DNA of 64,000 nucleotides from a bacterium (GCA_030824495.1 JAVBXP010000015.1:161372-225371), one strand, 5' to 3'; shown: positions 20,043 to 33,145, numbered from the stretch's first letter. The notes: a model not told the origin generated them from the letters alone. Made by a program: numbers and translations.

Positions 20043-21083
20043 TCAGCCTCCGGTGGTAGACATGTGCCGAGCCACGGCGGGGGCGGCGTGACGCACGATG
20101 TGGAAGTCGTGGCCTTGCGGCTTGGCGTCGACCGCCAGCCGGATGGCGTCGACCAGGCCGGCGTCGTCGGCGCCGCCGCGGATCACCGCGCGCAGGTCGC
20201 TGGCGTCCTCGCGGCCGAGGCAGGTGTGGAGGGTGCCGGTGCAGGTCAGCCGCACGCGATTGCAGGTCTCGCAGAAATTGTGGCTGAGCGGGGTGATGAA
20301 CCCCAGCCGGCCGCCGGTTTCGGCGACGCGGACATAGCGCGCCGGGCCGCCGGTCGCATGGTCGATGTCGCTGAGCGTCCAGAAGCTCTCAAGATCGCGG
20401 CGAACGTCCTTCAGCGACAGGAACTGGTCGGTGCGGTCGATCTCGATCTCGCCGAGCGGCATGGCCTCGATCAGGGTGGCGTCACAGCCGCGCGCGTGGG
20501 CCCAGGCGATCAGGTCCGGCAGTTCGGCGGCGTTGTCGTCTTTCAGCGCCACGGCGTTGATCTTCACCGCGATGCCGGCGGCCAGGGCCGCGTCGATCCC
20601 GGCGATCACCTTCGAGAGATCGCCGCCTCGGGTCAGCTTGCGGAACTGGGCGGGCTTCAGCGTGTCCATCGAGACATTGATCCGCCGCACGCCGAACCGC
20701 GCGAGGTCGTCGGCGAATTCCGACAGTCGGGTGCCGTTGGTGGTCAGGGTCAGCTCGTCCAGCGCGCCGGAACGCAGATGCCGCGAGAGGCTTTCGATCA
20801 GGCCCATCACGCCCTTGCGCACCAGCGGCTCCCCGCCAGTGATCCGCAGCTTGCGCGTGCCCAGCGCCACGAAGGTGGAGGCCAGGCGGTCGAGTTCTTC
20901 CAGCGTGAGCACCTCCGCCTTGGGCAGGAAGGTCATGTGCTCGGCCATGCAATAGACGCAGCGCAGGTCGCATCGGTCCGTGACCGAGACCCGCAGATAG
21001 CTCACCGTACGGCCAAAGCCGTCGATCAAAGGCGCGCCGCGCGGCGGAGCCTCTTGCGGCGAGGGGGCGTCATAGGGCGTCAT
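20043..21083 (-). CDS. moaA: GTP 3',8-cyclase MoaA
   Basis: 346 aa radical SAM enzyme, first step of molybdenum cofactor synthesis. The N-terminal cluster motif is [11 protein letters not shown], and the C-terminal cluster cysteines lie in [33 protein letters not shown] and NVSMDTL are also present, and the protein ends in the conserved GG. First gene of the moaA-moaD-moaE-moaB-moaC-moeA operon, divergent from the MocA-like gene with a 29-base gap. Confidence 0.97.
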   Translation of the reverse strand: MTPYDAPSPQEAPPRGAPLIDGFGRTVSYLRVSVTDRCDLRCVYCMAEHMTFLPKAEVLTLEELDRLASTFVALGTRKLRITGGEPLVRKGVMGLIESLSRHLRSGALDELTLTTNGTRLSEFADDLARFGVRRINVSMDTLKPAQFRKLTRGGDLSKVIAGIDAALAAGIAVKINAVALKDDNAAELPDLIAWAHARGCDATLIEAMPLGEIEIDRTDQFLSLKDVRRDLESFWTLSDIDHATGGPARYVRVAETGGRLGFITPLSHNFCETCNRVRLTCTGTLHTCLGREDASDLRAVIRGGADDAGLVDAIRLAVDAKPQGHDFHIVRHAAPAVARHMSTTGG

Positions 21084-21112
21084 GCTGGCGATAACATAGA
21101 GAGGAACAGCGG

Positions 21113-21721
21113 TTGGCGACAGGGGCGGGCGAGTTCGAGGCCATCGTTTTGGCGGCTGGGGCCGGGAGTCGCTTCGGCGGCGGCAAGCTCCTGGCGCCTT
21201 GGATGGGCGGGGTGCTGCTCGACGGCGCCTTGGCCGCCGCCTTCGCTGCGCCCGTCGGCAGGGTGATCGTGGTGACCGGCGCCGATGGCGAGGCGGTCGC
21301 GGCGGCGGCGCGCGCCTTCGCCCAGCGAACCGGAGAGACCGAGCGTCTGCATGTCGTTCACGCCGAGGACCACGCGCAGGGCATGGGAGCCTCGCTGCGA
21401 CGCGGCGCGGCCGAGCTCTCGGCTGACTGCGCGGGCGTCTTCGTGCTGCTGGGCGACATGCCGCGCGTGCCCCATTCTGTTCTTGCGCCGCTGGCCGAGG
21501 CGGTGCGGGCTGGAGCCCCCGCCGCCGCGCCGTTGTTCGGGGGCCAGCGAGGACATCCGGCCCTGATCGGCGCGGAGCTTCTGCCCGGTTTGCTCGCCCT
21601 GACCGGCGACGCGGGCGCGCGGAACATCCTCAAGGACCTGGGCGAGCGGCTCGCCCGCGTCGCCGCGCCCGATGACGGCGTGCTGTTCGACGTCGACGAG
21701 CGCGGGGACCTGCAGGGCTAG
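21113..21721 (+). CDS. mocA: MocA/MobA-type nucleotidyltransferase
   Basis: 202 aa from TTG. Nucleotidyltransferase motif [22 protein letters not shown] near the N-terminus, metal site [12 protein letters not shown] and [14 protein letters not shown], as in MocA. MocA adds CMP to Mo-molybdopterin to give the dinucleotide cofactor used by xanthine-oxidase-family enzymes, fitting the neighbouring IorAB-type genes and XdhC. The stop overlaps the convergent iorB-like stop (CTAG). Confidence 0.87.
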   Translation: MATGAGEFEAIVLAAGAGSRFGGGKLLAPWMGGVLLDGALAAAFAAPVGRVIVVTGADGEAVAAAARAFAQRTGETERLHVVHAEDHAQGMGASLRRGAAELSADCAGVFVLLGDMPRVPHSVLAPLAEAVRAGAPAAAPLFGGQRGHPALIGAELLPGLLALTGDAGARNILKDLGERLARVAAPDDGVLFDVDERGDLQG

Positions 21722-23901
21722 GCCTTCACGAAGGGCAGGCTGGATGTCGGCGTGCCCGTCATGGCGAAGATGGCGTTGGCGACCGCGGGCGCGATGACCG
21801 GCGTGCCGGGTTCGCCAACCCCGCTCGGCGCATTGCCAGAGGGGACGATGTGGGTTTCCACGGTCGGCGCCTCGGTGTTGCGCAACACCCGGTAGGTGTC
21901 GAAGTTGGTCTGCTCGACCGTTCCGTCCTTCAGGGTGACCTGACCGAACAGCGCGCCGGACAGGCCATAGCAGGTGCCGCCCTCCATCTGGGCGGCGATC
22001 TGGTCGGGCGAGATGGCGGTGCCGCAGTCTATGGCGGTCACGACCTTCCCGAGTTTCGGAACCCCATCAACGAGCTTCACCTCGGCGATCTGGGCCACGA
22101 CCGAGCCGAAGCTCTCGTGAACCGCGACGCCGCGGGTCCAGCCGTCGGCCGAGGTGTTGGGCCAACCGGCCTTTTCCGCCGCCAGGTTCAGCACCGCCAA
22201 GTGCCGGTTAGCGCCGGCCTTGGTGTAGAGCGCGCGGCGATACTCGACCGGATCCTTGCCGGCTTTCTTGGCCAGCTGGTCGATGGTGTGTTCCATCGCA
22301 AACGCCGTATGGGTCGCGCCGACCGACCGCCACCAGAGCACCGGCACGCCGATGTCGGGCTGAATGAGCTGGCCATCGACGATGGGCGTGGCCTTCAGAT
22401 AGGGCGAGCCCTTGGCCCCCTCGACGGCGGTTTCGTCCAGCTCGGGCACGCCCATCGGCGAGCCCTTCATGATCGATTGGGTGACGATGCGATGGCGCCA
22501 GGAGGCGGGGTAGCCGTCCTTGTCCAGGGTGACCTTGACGGTGTGGTGGACGAGGGGCCGGAAGTAGCCGGCGGCCATGTCGTCCTCGCGGGTCCAGACC
22601 AGCTTCACCGGCCGATCCTTGCCGACCTTTTTGGCGATCTCGACGCACTCGACGACGTAGTCGGACTGGAAGGTGGCGCGGCGTCCGAACGAGCCGCCCG
22701 CGAACAGGGTCTCGATCTCCACCGCCCCGGGCAGCATGGCCACCACCTTGGCGGTGTTGAGCTGGTCCAGGGTTGGGATCTGGGAGCCGAAGGTCAACTT
22801 CGCCTTGCCCATGCTGACCTGCGCCACGCAGTTCATCGGCTCCATGGTGGCGTGGGCGAGATAGGGGAAATCGTAGGTCGCCTCGAACGCCTCGCCCGTG
22901 GCCTTGGCGATGTCGCCCTTGGCCTCGAAGGCCTGCCATTTCAGCTTGTCGGTGGCGGGCGTCTTGCCGGAGGCGAGGTCCTTGTAAGAGGCCAGGATGG
23001 CGTCGGAGGAGCGCTTCTCGGCGGCGTCCTCGTTCCACTTCACGCTCAGGGCGTCGCGGCCCTGCTTGGCGGCCCAGGTGGTCTCGGCCACCACGGCGAC
23101 GCCGCTGGGGATCTCGTAGACCTCGACCACGCCGGGGACTTTCTTGGCCTCCGCGGCGTCGAACGACGCGACCTTGGCCCCGAAGCGCGGGGGATGGGCG
23201 ACCATCGCCACCAGCATGTTCGGCAGCTGGACGTCCTGGGTGAAGCGCGCCGTGCCGTCGGACTTGGCCTGGCTGTCCTTGCGGCGCACCCGGTCGGTGC
23301 CGATCAGGGTGAAGGTCTTGGGATCCTTCAGCGTCGGGGTGGTGGGCGGCGTCACCTTGGCGGCGTCCGGCAGCAGCTCGGCGAAGGTCGCCGACTTGCT
23401 CGAGCCCGCGTGGCTGACCACGCTGTCCTTGACGGTGAGCTCCCCGGCTGGGGCGTTCCACTTGTTGGCGGCGGCCTCGACGAACATCGCCTTGGCTGAG
23501 GCGCCGGCCTTGCGGAGCTGGTCCCAGCTGTTGGAAATCGCCGAAGACCCGCCAGTGCCTTGAACCCCCATGCCGGTGTTGGCGTAGACCTTGGCGATGG
23601 CCGGAGCTTGTTCGACGCGGACCTTTGACCAGTCGGCGTCCAGTTCCTCGGCGACGATGGCCGCCAGACCGGCGTGGTTGCCCTGGCCAAATTCAATGTG
23701 CTTGGAGACGACGGTCACGACCCCGTCCGGGTCGATGCGGAGGAACGGGCCAAAGGCGCCGAACTCCGACTTTGCGCCGACGCTGAGCAGATCGCCGGGC
23801 GAGCAGCCGACCAGCAGGGCGCCGCTGGCCAGGGTGGCGGCGACCACGACCTCGCGGCGGGTGGCGCCGGCGACGTCGGAAGGTTTCACGGGAGCGTTCA
23901 T
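21718..23901 (-). CDS. iorB: molybdopterin-dependent oxidoreductase large subunit (isoquinoline 1-oxidoreductase beta-like)
   Basis: 727 aa from [20 protein letters not shown]. The N-terminus has a twin-arginine-like [20 protein letters not shown], which also contains a possible lipobox, so export by Tat is likely. Xanthine-oxidase-family motifs include [67 protein letters not shown] and [17 protein letters not shown] near the end. IorB/AldH-type enzymes oxidise aldehydes or N-heterocycles; the substrate here is not known. Downstream of the small [2Fe-2S] subunit by four bases. Confidence 0.88.
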   Translation of the reverse strand: MNAPVKPSDVAGATRREVVVAATLASGALLVGCSPGDLLSVGAKSEFGAFGPFLRIDPDGVVTVVSKHIEFGQGNHAGLAAIVAEELDADWSKVRVEQAPAIAKVYANTGMGVQGTGGSSAISNSWDQLRKAGASAKAMFVEAAANKWNAPAGELTVKDSVVSHAGSSKSATFAELLPDAAKVTPPTTPTLKDPKTFTLIGTDRVRRKDSQAKSDGTARFTQDVQLPNMLVAMVAHPPRFGAKVASFDAAEAKKVPGVVEVYEIPSGVAVVAETTWAAKQGRDALSVKWNEDAAEKRSSDAILASYKDLASGKTPATDKLKWQAFEAKGDIAKATGEAFEATYDFPYLAHATMEPMNCVAQVSMGKAKLTFGSQIPTLDQLNTAKVVAMLPGAVEIETLFAGGSFGRRATFQSDYVVECVEIAKKVGKDRPVKLVWTREDDMAAGYFRPLVHHTVKVTLDKDGYPASWRHRIVTQSIMKGSPMGVPELDETAVEGAKGSPYLKATPIVDGQLIQPDIGVPVLWWRSVGATHTAFAMEHTIDQLAKKAGKDPVEYRRALYTKAGANRHLAVLNLAAEKAGWPNTSADGWTRGVAVHESFGSVVAQIAEVKLVDGVPKLGKVVTAIDCGTAISPDQIAAQMEGGTCYGLSGALFGQVTLKDGTVEQTNFDTYRVLRNTEAPTVETHIVPSGNAPSGVGEPGTPVIAPAVANAIFAMTGTPTSSLPFVKA

Positions 23902-23905
23902 GGCG

Positions 23906-24394
23906 TCAGACCTTGGCCGGAGCGACGGGCAGGACAGGCACAGGCGGCGCCAGCCCGGCCGCATCCTTGATGGCGGCCCGGACCCGTTGATAGGTGCCGC
24001 AACGGCAGATGTTGCCGTCCATGGCGCCGTCGATGTCGGCGTCGCTGGGCTTGGGCGTCTGGGTCAGCAAGGCCACCGCCGACATGATCTGGCCCGACTG
24101 GCAGTAGCCGCATTGCGGCACGTCGTGCTTGACCCAGGCGGCCTGCACCGGATGGGCGCCGCCGAGGCTTTCGATGGTGCTGATCTTCGCGGCGGCCAGG
24201 CCCTCGATGGGGGTGACGCACGACCGCGTCGGCTGGCCGTCGATGAGCACCGTGCAGGCGCCGCATTGAGCCACGCCGCAGCCATATTTCGTGCCGGTGA
24301 GCTTCAGTTCGTCCCGCAACACCCACAGCAGGGGCGTATCGGGAGCCGCCTTCACGCTCAGGGGTTTGCCGTTGACGTCCAGGGTCATGGCCAT
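23906..24394 (-). CDS. iorA: [2Fe-2S] small subunit of molybdenum hydroxylase (isoquinoline 1-oxidoreductase alpha-like)
   Basis: 162 aa. The plant-type ferredoxin cluster cysteines are in [18 protein letters not shown]...TRSC, and the second cluster's in [12 protein letters not shown] and [15 protein letters not shown]. This is the standard two-cluster small subunit of xanthine-oxidase-family enzymes. It has no signal peptide and would be exported as a complex with the Tat-bearing large subunit. First gene of the pair. Confidence 0.93.
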   Translation of the reverse strand: MAMTLDVNGKPLSVKAAPDTPLLWVLRDELKLTGTKYGCGVAQCGACTVLIDGQPTRSCVTPIEGLAAAKISTIESLGGAHPVQAAWVKHDVPQCGYCQSGQIMSAVALLTQTPKPSDADIDGAMDGNICRCGTYQRVRAAIKDAAGLAPPVPVLPVAPAKV

Positions 24395-24522
24395 GGTCTA
24401 TCCCTCCCGATACGAGAAAACGTCGCGATCTTAACAGTGCTTAACTCGCGCGGTAAAGCGGGTCTGCGTGGTGCGCTAATCAGGGATGGGATAGAACCGG
24501 CGCCAGGCGTCTGGAGAGCGAG

Positions 24523-24843
24523 ATGATCCGGGGGATTTTAGCGACGATGTTGGTGCTGGCCCTTGCGGCGTGCGCCTCCGCGCCGCTTCCGCTGGCCGCC
24601 GACGCCACGGACGCGGCCCAGACCTATGCCTGCGCGGGCGGCAAGAGCTTCACGGCCGCCTATGACCTGAAGGGCGACCGCGCGAGCGTCAGCGCCGGCG
24701 GGCGCACCTACAGCCTGCGCCATGTCCCCTCGGGATCGGGTGTGAAATACGCCAAGGACGGCGTCGAACTCCACGCCAAGGGAACGGGCGCCATGCTCGA
24801 CGGCGCGGCCGGCGCGCCCTATCGCGACTGCCAGGTCGGCTAG
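24523..24843 (+). CDS. MliC-family lysozyme inhibitor lipoprotein
   Basis: 106 aa. Lipoprotein signal MIRGILATMLVLALAACAS with the lipobox LAAC, then a MliC/PliC-like domain: YACAGGKSFTAAYDL, VKYAKDGVELHAKGTGAMLDGA and a final cysteine in YRDCQVG that could pair with YACA. Such proteins bind and block C-type lysozyme in the periplasm. It is followed six bases later by the CysG-like gene, but a functional link is not obvious. Confidence 0.8.
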   Translation: MIRGILATMLVLALAACASAPLPLAADATDAAQTYACAGGKSFTAAYDLKGDRASVSAGGRTYSLRHVPSGSGVKYAKDGVELHAKGTGAMLDGAAGAPYRDCQVG

Positions 24844-24848
24844 ATCCG

Positions 24849-25745
24849 TTGGACGCTTTCCCCGCCTTCTTTCCCCTGGCCGGCGCAACGGTGGTCATCG
24901 CCGGATCAGGCGAGGCGGCCAACGCCAAGGCGCGCCTGTTCGAAGGCTCGCCGGCCAAGGTTGTGCGGCTGGAGGGACCCCAGGCGTTCGTCGCTGGCTC
25001 CTATCTAGGCGCGACCCTGGCCTTTGTCGCCAGCAGCAACGATCTCTTCGCCCAGGCCGCCGCCCGCGCCGCGCGGGACGCCCACGTGCCGGTCAATGTC
25101 GTCGACCGGCTGCCGCTCTGCGACTTCACCACCCCGGCGGTGATCGACCGCGGCGAGGTTGTGGCCGCCATCGGCACAGGCGGCGCGTCGCCGATGCTGG
25201 CGACCATGTTGCGCAACGATATCGAGCAACGGGTGCCGGAGGGCGCGGGCCGAGTGGCCGCCCTGTTCCGCCAGCTCCAGGACGAGATCCGCCAGGCGCT
25301 GCCGGAGCTTCACGAACGCCGCGCCTTCCTGCGCGAGGCGCTATCGGGCCCGGCCGCTTCGGCGGCGATGAGCGGCGACATGACCGCCGCCGCCAGCCTG
25401 TTGCGCGCGGCCTTGGCCAACGGAACAGAAGCGCTTGGCAAGGTGCAGTTCATCGACGCCTCCGGGCCGCCCGACCTGCTGAGCCTGCGCGCCAGCCGCG
25501 CCTTGGCCGCCGCCGATGTACTGGCCCCAGACGCCGGCGCCGATCCCGTGATCCTGTCGATGGCCCGACGCGACGCTGAGCGTCTTGCGCCTGGCGCGGC
25601 GGGTGTGGGGGTGCTGGCCGATCTTGCGCGAAACGGGCGCCGGGTCGTGCGGCTGCTTGAGCGGCCGGCGACCCCGGCCGATGTCCAGGCCTTGGTCGAG
25701 GCGGGCGTGGTGGTCGAGATCCTGTTGGCGGCGCCGGCTTCGTGA
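24849..25745 (+). CDS. cysG: CysG-like precorrin-2 dehydrogenase/ferrochelatase with remnant SUMT domain
   Basis: 298 aa from TTG. Residues 1-150 match the NAD-binding CysG-B domain (FFPLAGATVVIAGSGEAANAKARLF, VPVNVVDRLPLCDFTTPAVIDRG, GTGGASPMLATMLRNDIE), which oxidises precorrin-2 and inserts iron to form sirohaem. From about residue 198 (GKVQFIDASGPPDLLSLRASRAL) the sequence resembles the start of the uroporphyrinogen methyltransferase domain, but the GAGPGDP motif is degraded (DASGPPD) and the domain stops after about 100 residues instead of about 240. The methyltransferase activity is therefore probably absent. The stop overlaps modB (GTGA). Confidence 0.8.
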   Translation: MDAFPAFFPLAGATVVIAGSGEAANAKARLFEGSPAKVVRLEGPQAFVAGSYLGATLAFVASSNDLFAQAAARAARDAHVPVNVVDRLPLCDFTTPAVIDRGEVVAAIGTGGASPMLATMLRNDIEQRVPEGAGRVAALFRQLQDEIRQALPELHERRAFLREALSGPAASAAMSGDMTAAASLLRAALANGTEALGKVQFIDASGPPDLLSLRASRALAAADVLAPDAGADPVILSMARRDAERLAPGAAGVGVLADLARNGRRVVRLLERPATPADVQALVEAGVVVEILLAAPAS

Positions 25746-26437
25746 GCGAACTCGCGCCGGAAGACTTCGCCGCCGTCCTGCTGTCCCTGCAGGTGGCTTT
25801 GGTCGCGACCCTGTTCGGCATGCCGGTGGCCTTGGCCACCGCCTTCGCCCAGACCCGCAGCCGGTTCGCCGTTCGGGTTGTGCTCGACACCCTGGTCACC
25901 CTGCCGCTGGTGCTGCCGCCGGTTGCGACGGGCTATTTCCTGCTGCTGATGTTCGGCCGTCGCGGCGTGGTGGGCGCCTGGCTGGAAAAGGTCGGCATCG
26001 TCTTCGCCTTCGACTGGACCGGCGCGGCCCTGGCGGCGGGAGTCATGGCCTTTCCATTGATGGTGCGGCCGATGCGGATCGCCATCGAGGCCATCGACCG
26101 TGAAGTCGACGAGGTGGCGCGGACCCTGGGGGCCAGCGGCTTCACCCGTTTCTTCCGCATCACCCTGCCGCTTGCCGCGCCCGGCGTGGCCGCCGGCGCG
26201 ATCCTCGGTTTCGCCAAGGCGTTGGGCGAGTTCGGCGCGACGATCACCTTCGTGGCCGCCATTCCGGGCGAGACCCTGACCTTGCCAGCCGCGATCTATG
26301 CAGCGACCCAGACGCCGGGGGGCGAAGCCCGCGCCCTGGCTCTGTGCCTTGTGGCGGCGGTGATCGCGGTTGCTGCGGTGCTGGTCTCCGACGCGGTGGG
26401 CCGCTGGGCGGGGAGGGCGGCGCGCGGATTGCGCTAA
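25742..26437 (+). CDS. modB: molybdate ABC transporter permease
   Basis: 231 aa from GTG, which overlaps the upstream stop. About five membrane segments and the ABC-permease EAA loop: REVDEVARTLGASGFTRFF, then LPLAAPGVAAGAILGFAKALGEFGATITF, the ModB-specific signature. ModB forms the membrane channel for molybdate import. Neither the binding protein ModA nor the ATPase ModC is encoded in the surrounding region, so this permease must work with partners encoded elsewhere. Its position near the Moco operon is consistent with molybdenum supply. Confidence 0.9.
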   Translation: MSELAPEDFAAVLLSLQVALVATLFGMPVALATAFAQTRSRFAVRVVLDTLVTLPLVLPPVATGYFLLLMFGRRGVVGAWLEKVGIVFAFDWTGAALAAGVMAFPLMVRPMRIAIEAIDREVDEVARTLGASGFTRFFRITLPLAAPGVAAGAILGFAKALGEFGATITFVAAIPGETLTLPAAIYAATQTPGGEARALALCLVAAVIAVAAVLVSDAVGRWAGRAARGLR

Positions 26438-26480
26438 TATAACCCGGGTAATATTGACGGTGAATAATATCCGGGTAAAA
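26436..26480. promoter_or_regulatory. palindromic operator-like sequence upstream of the phosphotransferase gene
   Basis: AATATAACCCGGGTAATATT (26436-26455) is a 20-base palindrome with one mismatched pair. Eight bases on, TAATATCCGGGTAA repeats the same half-sites with a shorter centre. The AT-rich arms contrast with the surrounding GC-rich sequence. It lies between the modB stop and the ATG at 26503, so it most likely belongs to the control region of that gene. No regulator is assigned. Confidence 0.45.
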
Positions 26481-26502
26481 CGGCGCTCCCCAGGAGCCGC
26501 CG

Positions 26503-27510
26503 ATGTCACACGCCATTCCCCCGTCCAACCGCGCGGCCGTCGATCGGGCGCTCCTCGCCGCCTTCGGCACGACGGAGCTCGACGCCGTGGTCCCGCTGAG
26601 CGGAGGGTTGTCCGGTGCGCTGATCTTTCGGATTCGCGTGGGCGGCATCGCCTATCTGTTGCGTATCGAGGGAACGCGCGACGTCTTCCGCGACCCGGCG
26701 CGGTGGTATGGCTGCATGGAGATCGCCGCCGGGGCCTTGCTGGCGCCGCGCGTACGCTATGCCGACGCTGTGGACGGCGTGGCGATCATGGAGTTCATCC
26801 AGGAACGCTCGCTGTCGCTGGACTACGCGGGAACTCGAACGGATCTGCTGGTCGAGATGGGCCAGACCTTGCGGGCGCTGCATGCCGCGCCGGCCTTTCC
26901 TCCGTTGGTCGACTATCTGGATGGGATCGACGCCCTGGTCGCGCGCTTTCAGGGCTTTGGCCTGCTGGCTCCGGAGGCGAGCGCCGAACTGTTTGGCCTG
27001 CAGGCGCAGCTGCGGGCCGGCTATCGCACCGCGCCGCAGGACATGGTCTCCAGCCATAACGACCTGAACCCGCGCAACATCCTCTATGACGGGGCGCGGC
27101 TGTGGCTGGTGGATTGGGAATCGTCCTTCCTGGCCGACCGCTACGTGGACCTGGCCACCCTGGCCAATGTCTTTGCGTCTGACGACGAGGAGGAGGACGT
27201 GCTGCTGCGCACCTATCTAGGCGCGGCGCCGGATGCGGCCCAATGCGCGCGGATCTATCTGATGCGCCAGGTCAACCATCTGTTCTACGCGATGATCTTC
27301 CTGAACGGCGTCGGCGAGGAGCGGCCCTCCGAGCATCTGGACGGCAGACAGGCGCGAAGCCTCGCCCAAATTCACCAGGCCTTGGGCGCCGGGGACTTCG
27401 CGCTGGAGAGCCTGGACGGCCGCATAGAGTACGGCCTCAGCCGCTTCGACGCGGCGCTGCAAGGCATGCGTGCGCCACGGTTCGCGCGGGCCTTGGCCTT
27501 GATCGAATAG
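26503..27510 (+). CDS. APH/choline-kinase-type phosphotransferase
   Basis: 335 aa. The kinase-like fold shows the catalytic loop SSHNDLNPRNILYDG (about residue 184), followed by LWLVDWESSFLADRYVDLATL containing the metal-binding aspartate. The N-terminal lobe has PLSGGLSGALIFRIRVGGIAYLLRIEG. It is closest in pattern to choline/ethanolamine kinases and aminoglycoside phosphotransferases; the substrate cannot be told. A strong palindrome precedes it, implying dedicated regulation. Confidence 0.8.
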   Translation: MSHAIPPSNRAAVDRALLAAFGTTELDAVVPLSGGLSGALIFRIRVGGIAYLLRIEGTRDVFRDPARWYGCMEIAAGALLAPRVRYADAVDGVAIMEFIQERSLSLDYAGTRTDLLVEMGQTLRALHAAPAFPPLVDYLDGIDALVARFQGFGLLAPEASAELFGLQAQLRAGYRTAPQDMVSSHNDLNPRNILYDGARLWLVDWESSFLADRYVDLATLANVFASDDEEEDVLLRTYLGAAPDAAQCARIYLMRQVNHLFYAMIFLNGVGEERPSEHLDGRQARSLAQIHQALGAGDFALESLDGRIEYGLSRFDAALQGMRAPRFARALALIE

Positions 27511-27576
27511 CTACGGGTCCAGCGGCCGAACAGAGCCAGTGGCGGACGCGGCCATGACCGTGCGCAGCGAGGGCGG

Positions 27577-30264
<2,688 letters not shown>

Positions 30265-30374
30265 CGCCCCGTCCCCTTGGTTCACACGAAATGTAACGTG
30301 GGTCGGTAAACGTAAAGTTCGGGGCGCGACTTTTCTGCCGTTTTGGTTGTGGTCCCTATACCTGCGCGCGCAGC

Positions 30375-31565
30375 CTAGAAGGCGTTTTCGCCGGTGATGG
30401 CGCGCCCGAGGATCAGGGCGTGGACGTCGTGAGCGCCTTCATAGGTGTTGACGGTTTCCAGGTTCGCGGCGTGGCGCATCACGTGATACTCGCCGGAAAT
30501 GCCGTTGCCGCCGTGGATGTCGCGGGCCTCACGGGCGATGGCCAGGGCCTTGCCGCAGTTGTTGCGCTTCATCAGGCTGATCGCCTCGGGCACCCAGGCG
30601 CCCTGGTCGAGCAGGCGTCCCAGCGCCAGGGCGCCTTCGAAGCCCAGGGCGATCTCGGTCTGCATGTCGGCCAGCTTCTTCTGCACCAACTGGCGCGCGG
30701 CCAGCGGCTTGCCGAACACCTTGCGGGTCAGGGTGTATTCGCGGCTGGCGTGCAGGCAGAACTCGGCCGCGCCCATCGCGCCCCAGGAAATGCCGTAGCG
30801 GGCCTTGTTGAGGCAGGAGAACGGACCGCGCAGGCCGGTGACGCCAGGCAGCATCTGGTCTTCGGCCACGAACACGTCGGCCAGGGCGATCTCACCGGTG
30901 ACGGAGGCGCGCAGGGAGAGCTTGTTCTGGATCTTCGGGGTGGTCAGGCCTTCAGAGCCGCGATCGACCAGGAAGCCGCGGATCACCCCGTCCAGCTTGG
31001 CCCAGACCAGGCAGACGTCGGCGATCGGGCTGTTGGTGATCCACATCTTGGCGCCGTTCAGGACGTAGCCGCCCTCAACCTTTTTCGCGACCGTACGCAT
31101 CGAGGCCGGGTCGGAACCGCCGTCGGCCTCGGTCAGGCCAAAGCAGCCGACGATCTCGCCGCGCGCCATGCCCGGCAGGTACTTCATCTTCTGCTCTTCG
31201 GAGCCGAAAGCGTAGATCGGGTACATGACCAGCGAGGACTGCACGCTCATCGCCGAGCGATAGCCAGAGTCGATCGCCTCGATCTCGCGGGCGATCAGGC
31301 CGTAGGCGACATGGCTGACGCCGGCGCCGCCGTACTGCTCGGGCAAGGTCGCGCCGAGGAAGCCCAAGGCCCCCATTTCGCTCATGATTTCGCGGTCGAA
31401 CCGCTCGTCGGCATAGGCCGAGACCACCCGCGGCAGCAGCTTCTCGCGGGCGTAGGCTCTGGCCGACTCCCAGACCATCCGCTCTTCTTCGGTCAGGCGC
31501 GAGGCTAGGTCGAGCGGGTCTTCCCAGTTGAAGGTCTTGGGTTGATCACCGGTGTCGAGGGCCAT
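30375..31565 (-). CDS. gcdH: glutaryl-CoA dehydrogenase
   Basis: 396 aa acyl-CoA dehydrogenase. [62 protein letters not shown] and the C-terminal [20 protein letters not shown] (with the catalytic glutamate) are typical of GcdH, which converts glutaryl-CoA to crotonyl-CoA in lysine and tryptophan degradation. The downstream crotonase-type step could be supplied by the adjacent enoyl-CoA hydratase gene, 41 bases upstream on the same strand. Confidence 0.9.
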   Translation of the reverse strand: MALDTGDQPKTFNWEDPLDLASRLTEEERMVWESARAYAREKLLPRVVSAYADERFDREIMSEMGALGFLGATLPEQYGGAGVSHVAYGLIAREIEAIDSGYRSAMSVQSSLVMYPIYAFGSEEQKMKYLPGMARGEIVGCFGLTEADGGSDPASMRTVAKKVEGGYVLNGAKMWITNSPIADVCLVWAKLDGVIRGFLVDRGSEGLTTPKIQNKLSLRASVTGEIALADVFVAEDQMLPGVTGLRGPFSCLNKARYGISWGAMGAAEFCLHASREYTLTRKVFGKPLAARQLVQKKLADMQTEIALGFEGALALGRLLDQGAWVPEAISLMKRNNCGKALAIAREARDIHGGNGISGEYHVMRHAANLETVNTYEGAHDVHALILGRAITGENAF

Positions 31566-31606
31566 GGCGCGTCTCCTGAGGGATGTTTGGGCCTTATGAC
31601 CCCAAA

Positions 31607-32404
31607 TTACGTGCCCGTGTAGACGCCTTTGCGCTTCTCACGGAACGAGGCGGCCGATTCCTTGACGTCGTTCACCGCGCGGCGGGCGTGAGTCAGGCCG
31701 ACGGATTCGTACTTCACGGCGGTCTGGAGATCGGTCTCCATGCCGGCCTGCAACACCTTCTTGGCCATGCGGATGGCCAGCGGCGGCCATTGGGCCATCT
31801 GTTCGCCATAGGCGACCGCGTCGTCCAGCAGGGTCTCGTGAGCGGTCAGGCGGTTGAGCAGGCCAAGCTTCAGCGCCTCGTCGGCCAGCACCATGCGGCT
31901 GGTGAAGACCAGATCAGCGGCGCTGGCGTAGCCCACGATCCGCGGCAACAGGAAGGACAGACCGGAGTCGGGCGAAATCGCGCGCTCGGCGAAGGTGGTC
32001 TTGAAGCGCGCGTGCTCGGAACCGATGCGAACATCACACGCGAGCGCCCAGCTCATGCCGGCCCCGGCGCAAACGCCGTTGATGGCGCCGATCAGCGGCT
32101 TGTCGAAGTCGTGCAGCAGACGCGCCCAGCGGCCCATCCAGGCTTCTTCGTCCAGGCGCTCGTTCTGCGAGGGCGGGCCGTCGCGTTCCGGGGCTGGGCC
32201 GGTCAGGTCGGCTCCCGAACAGAAGCCGCGCCCGGCCCCGGTCAGCACCAGCGCCCGAACGCCGTCGTCGGCCTGGGCGGCGATCAGTCCCGCCTCCAGA
32301 TCGCGTCGCAGTCCGGCGGAAATGGCGTTCAGCTTGTCGGGGCGATTGAGGGTGAGGATCCCGATCTGGCCGCGCGTCTCGTAGGTGATCGTTTCATAGG
32401 CCAT
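31607..32404 (-). CDS. enoyl-CoA hydratase/isomerase family protein
   Basis: 265 aa from [12 protein letters not shown], with GGAGGACG upstream of the ATG. Crotonase fold: [25 protein letters not shown] (oxyanion hole) and [23 protein letters not shown]. The first catalytic glutamate position and the second ([16 protein letters not shown], aspartate) match 1,2-epoxyphenylacetyl-CoA isomerase/PaaG-like members as well as hydratases. Probably cotranscribed with gcdH. Confidence 0.86.
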   Translation of the reverse strand: MAYETITYETRGQIGILTLNRPDKLNAISAGLRRDLEAGLIAAQADDGVRALVLTGAGRGFCSGADLTGPAPERDGPPSQNERLDEEAWMGRWARLLHDFDKPLIGAINGVCAGAGMSWALACDVRIGSEHARFKTTFAERAISPDSGLSFLLPRIVGYASAADLVFTSRMVLADEALKLGLLNRLTAHETLLDDAVAYGEQMAQWPPLAIRMAKKVLQAGMETDLQTAVKYESVGLTHARRAVNDVKESAASFREKRKGVYTGT

Positions 32405-32461
32405 TGGGGCGTCCTCCATTTGCGGCGCACCTTCTCGGCGCGCCAAGGCAAAGGCAAGCCC

Positions 32462-33145
32462 TCAGACTTCGGCCCACATCCGCAGCAGGTTGTGATAGGT
32501 CCCGGTCAGGGAGACGAGTTCCGGCGCGCCGGCCCCGACCTTGCCGGCCAGTTGCTGGATGGCGATGTCCATCTGGAACAGCAGGGCGCGGCGGGCGTCC
32601 TCGCGCACCATGCTCTGGATCCAGAAGAAGCTCGCGGTGCGAACGCCCCGCGTGACGGGCGTCACCTGATGCAGGCTGGAGGCCGGATAGAGGATGAGGT
32701 CGCCCGCCGCGAGCTTGACCTCGTGAACGCCGTAGGTGTCTTCGACCAGTAGCTCACCGCCGTCATAGTCCTCGGGCTCGCTCAGGAAGAGGGTGGCCGA
32801 GAGGTCGCTGCGGATGCGCAGGTCTCCGGTCCGGGTCTGGCGTACCGCATTGTCGATATGGGTCCCGAAGGCCTGGCCGCCGCCATAGCGATTGAACAGC
32901 GGCGGGAACACCGTCTGCGGCAGGGCGGCGGTGACGAAGAGCGGGCTTCTGGCCAGGGCGTCCAGCACGCGCTCGCCGGCGACCTGGGCCGCCTGCGAGC
33001 CTTCCGGAAGCTGCTCGTTGCGCTTGGCCAGCGCTGATTGGGAGCCGGAGGTGGCGTTGCCGTCGATCCAGTCGGCGGCGTCGATCAGGGCGCGCAGCTC
33101 GGCGACGGCCGGCTTGGAGAGCACCTGGGGGATGTGAAGCATCAT
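32462..33145 (-). CDS. PKHD-type Fe(II)/2-oxoglutarate hydroxylase (PiuC-like)
   Basis: 227 aa from [18 protein letters not shown]. The 2-OG oxygenase core includes [18 protein letters not shown] with the first His and Asp, and [23 protein letters not shown] with the distal His and the 2-OG-binding Arg. A long C-terminal helix region follows ([12 protein letters not shown]). PiuC/YbiX genes are usually linked to Fiu/PiuA-type iron receptors and are iron-repressed; here the next gene upstream is a TonB-dependent siderophore receptor. Family length about 226 aa fits. Confidence 0.92.
   Translation of the reverse strand: MMLHIPQVLSKPAVAELRALIDAADWIDGNATSGSQSALAKRNEQLPEGSQAAQVAGERVLDALARSPLFVTAALPQTVFPPLFNRYGGGQAFGTHIDNAVRQTRTGDLRIRSDLSATLFLSEPEDYDGGELLVEDTYGVHEVKLAAGDLILYPASSLHQVTPVTRGVRTASFFWIQSMVREDARRALLFQMDIAIQQLAGKVGAGAPELVSLTGTYHNLLRMWAEV

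Noticed and set aside
19386..21266. 626-residue plus-strand frame
   Set aside because: It overlaps moaE, moaD and moaA in antisense; the minus-strand genes carry all the family motifs.
24431..24445. TTAA-N6-TTAAC resembling a CtrA site upstream of iorA
   Set aside because: CtrA sites have a seven-base spacer; the spacing here is six and the gene is not a known cell-cycle target.
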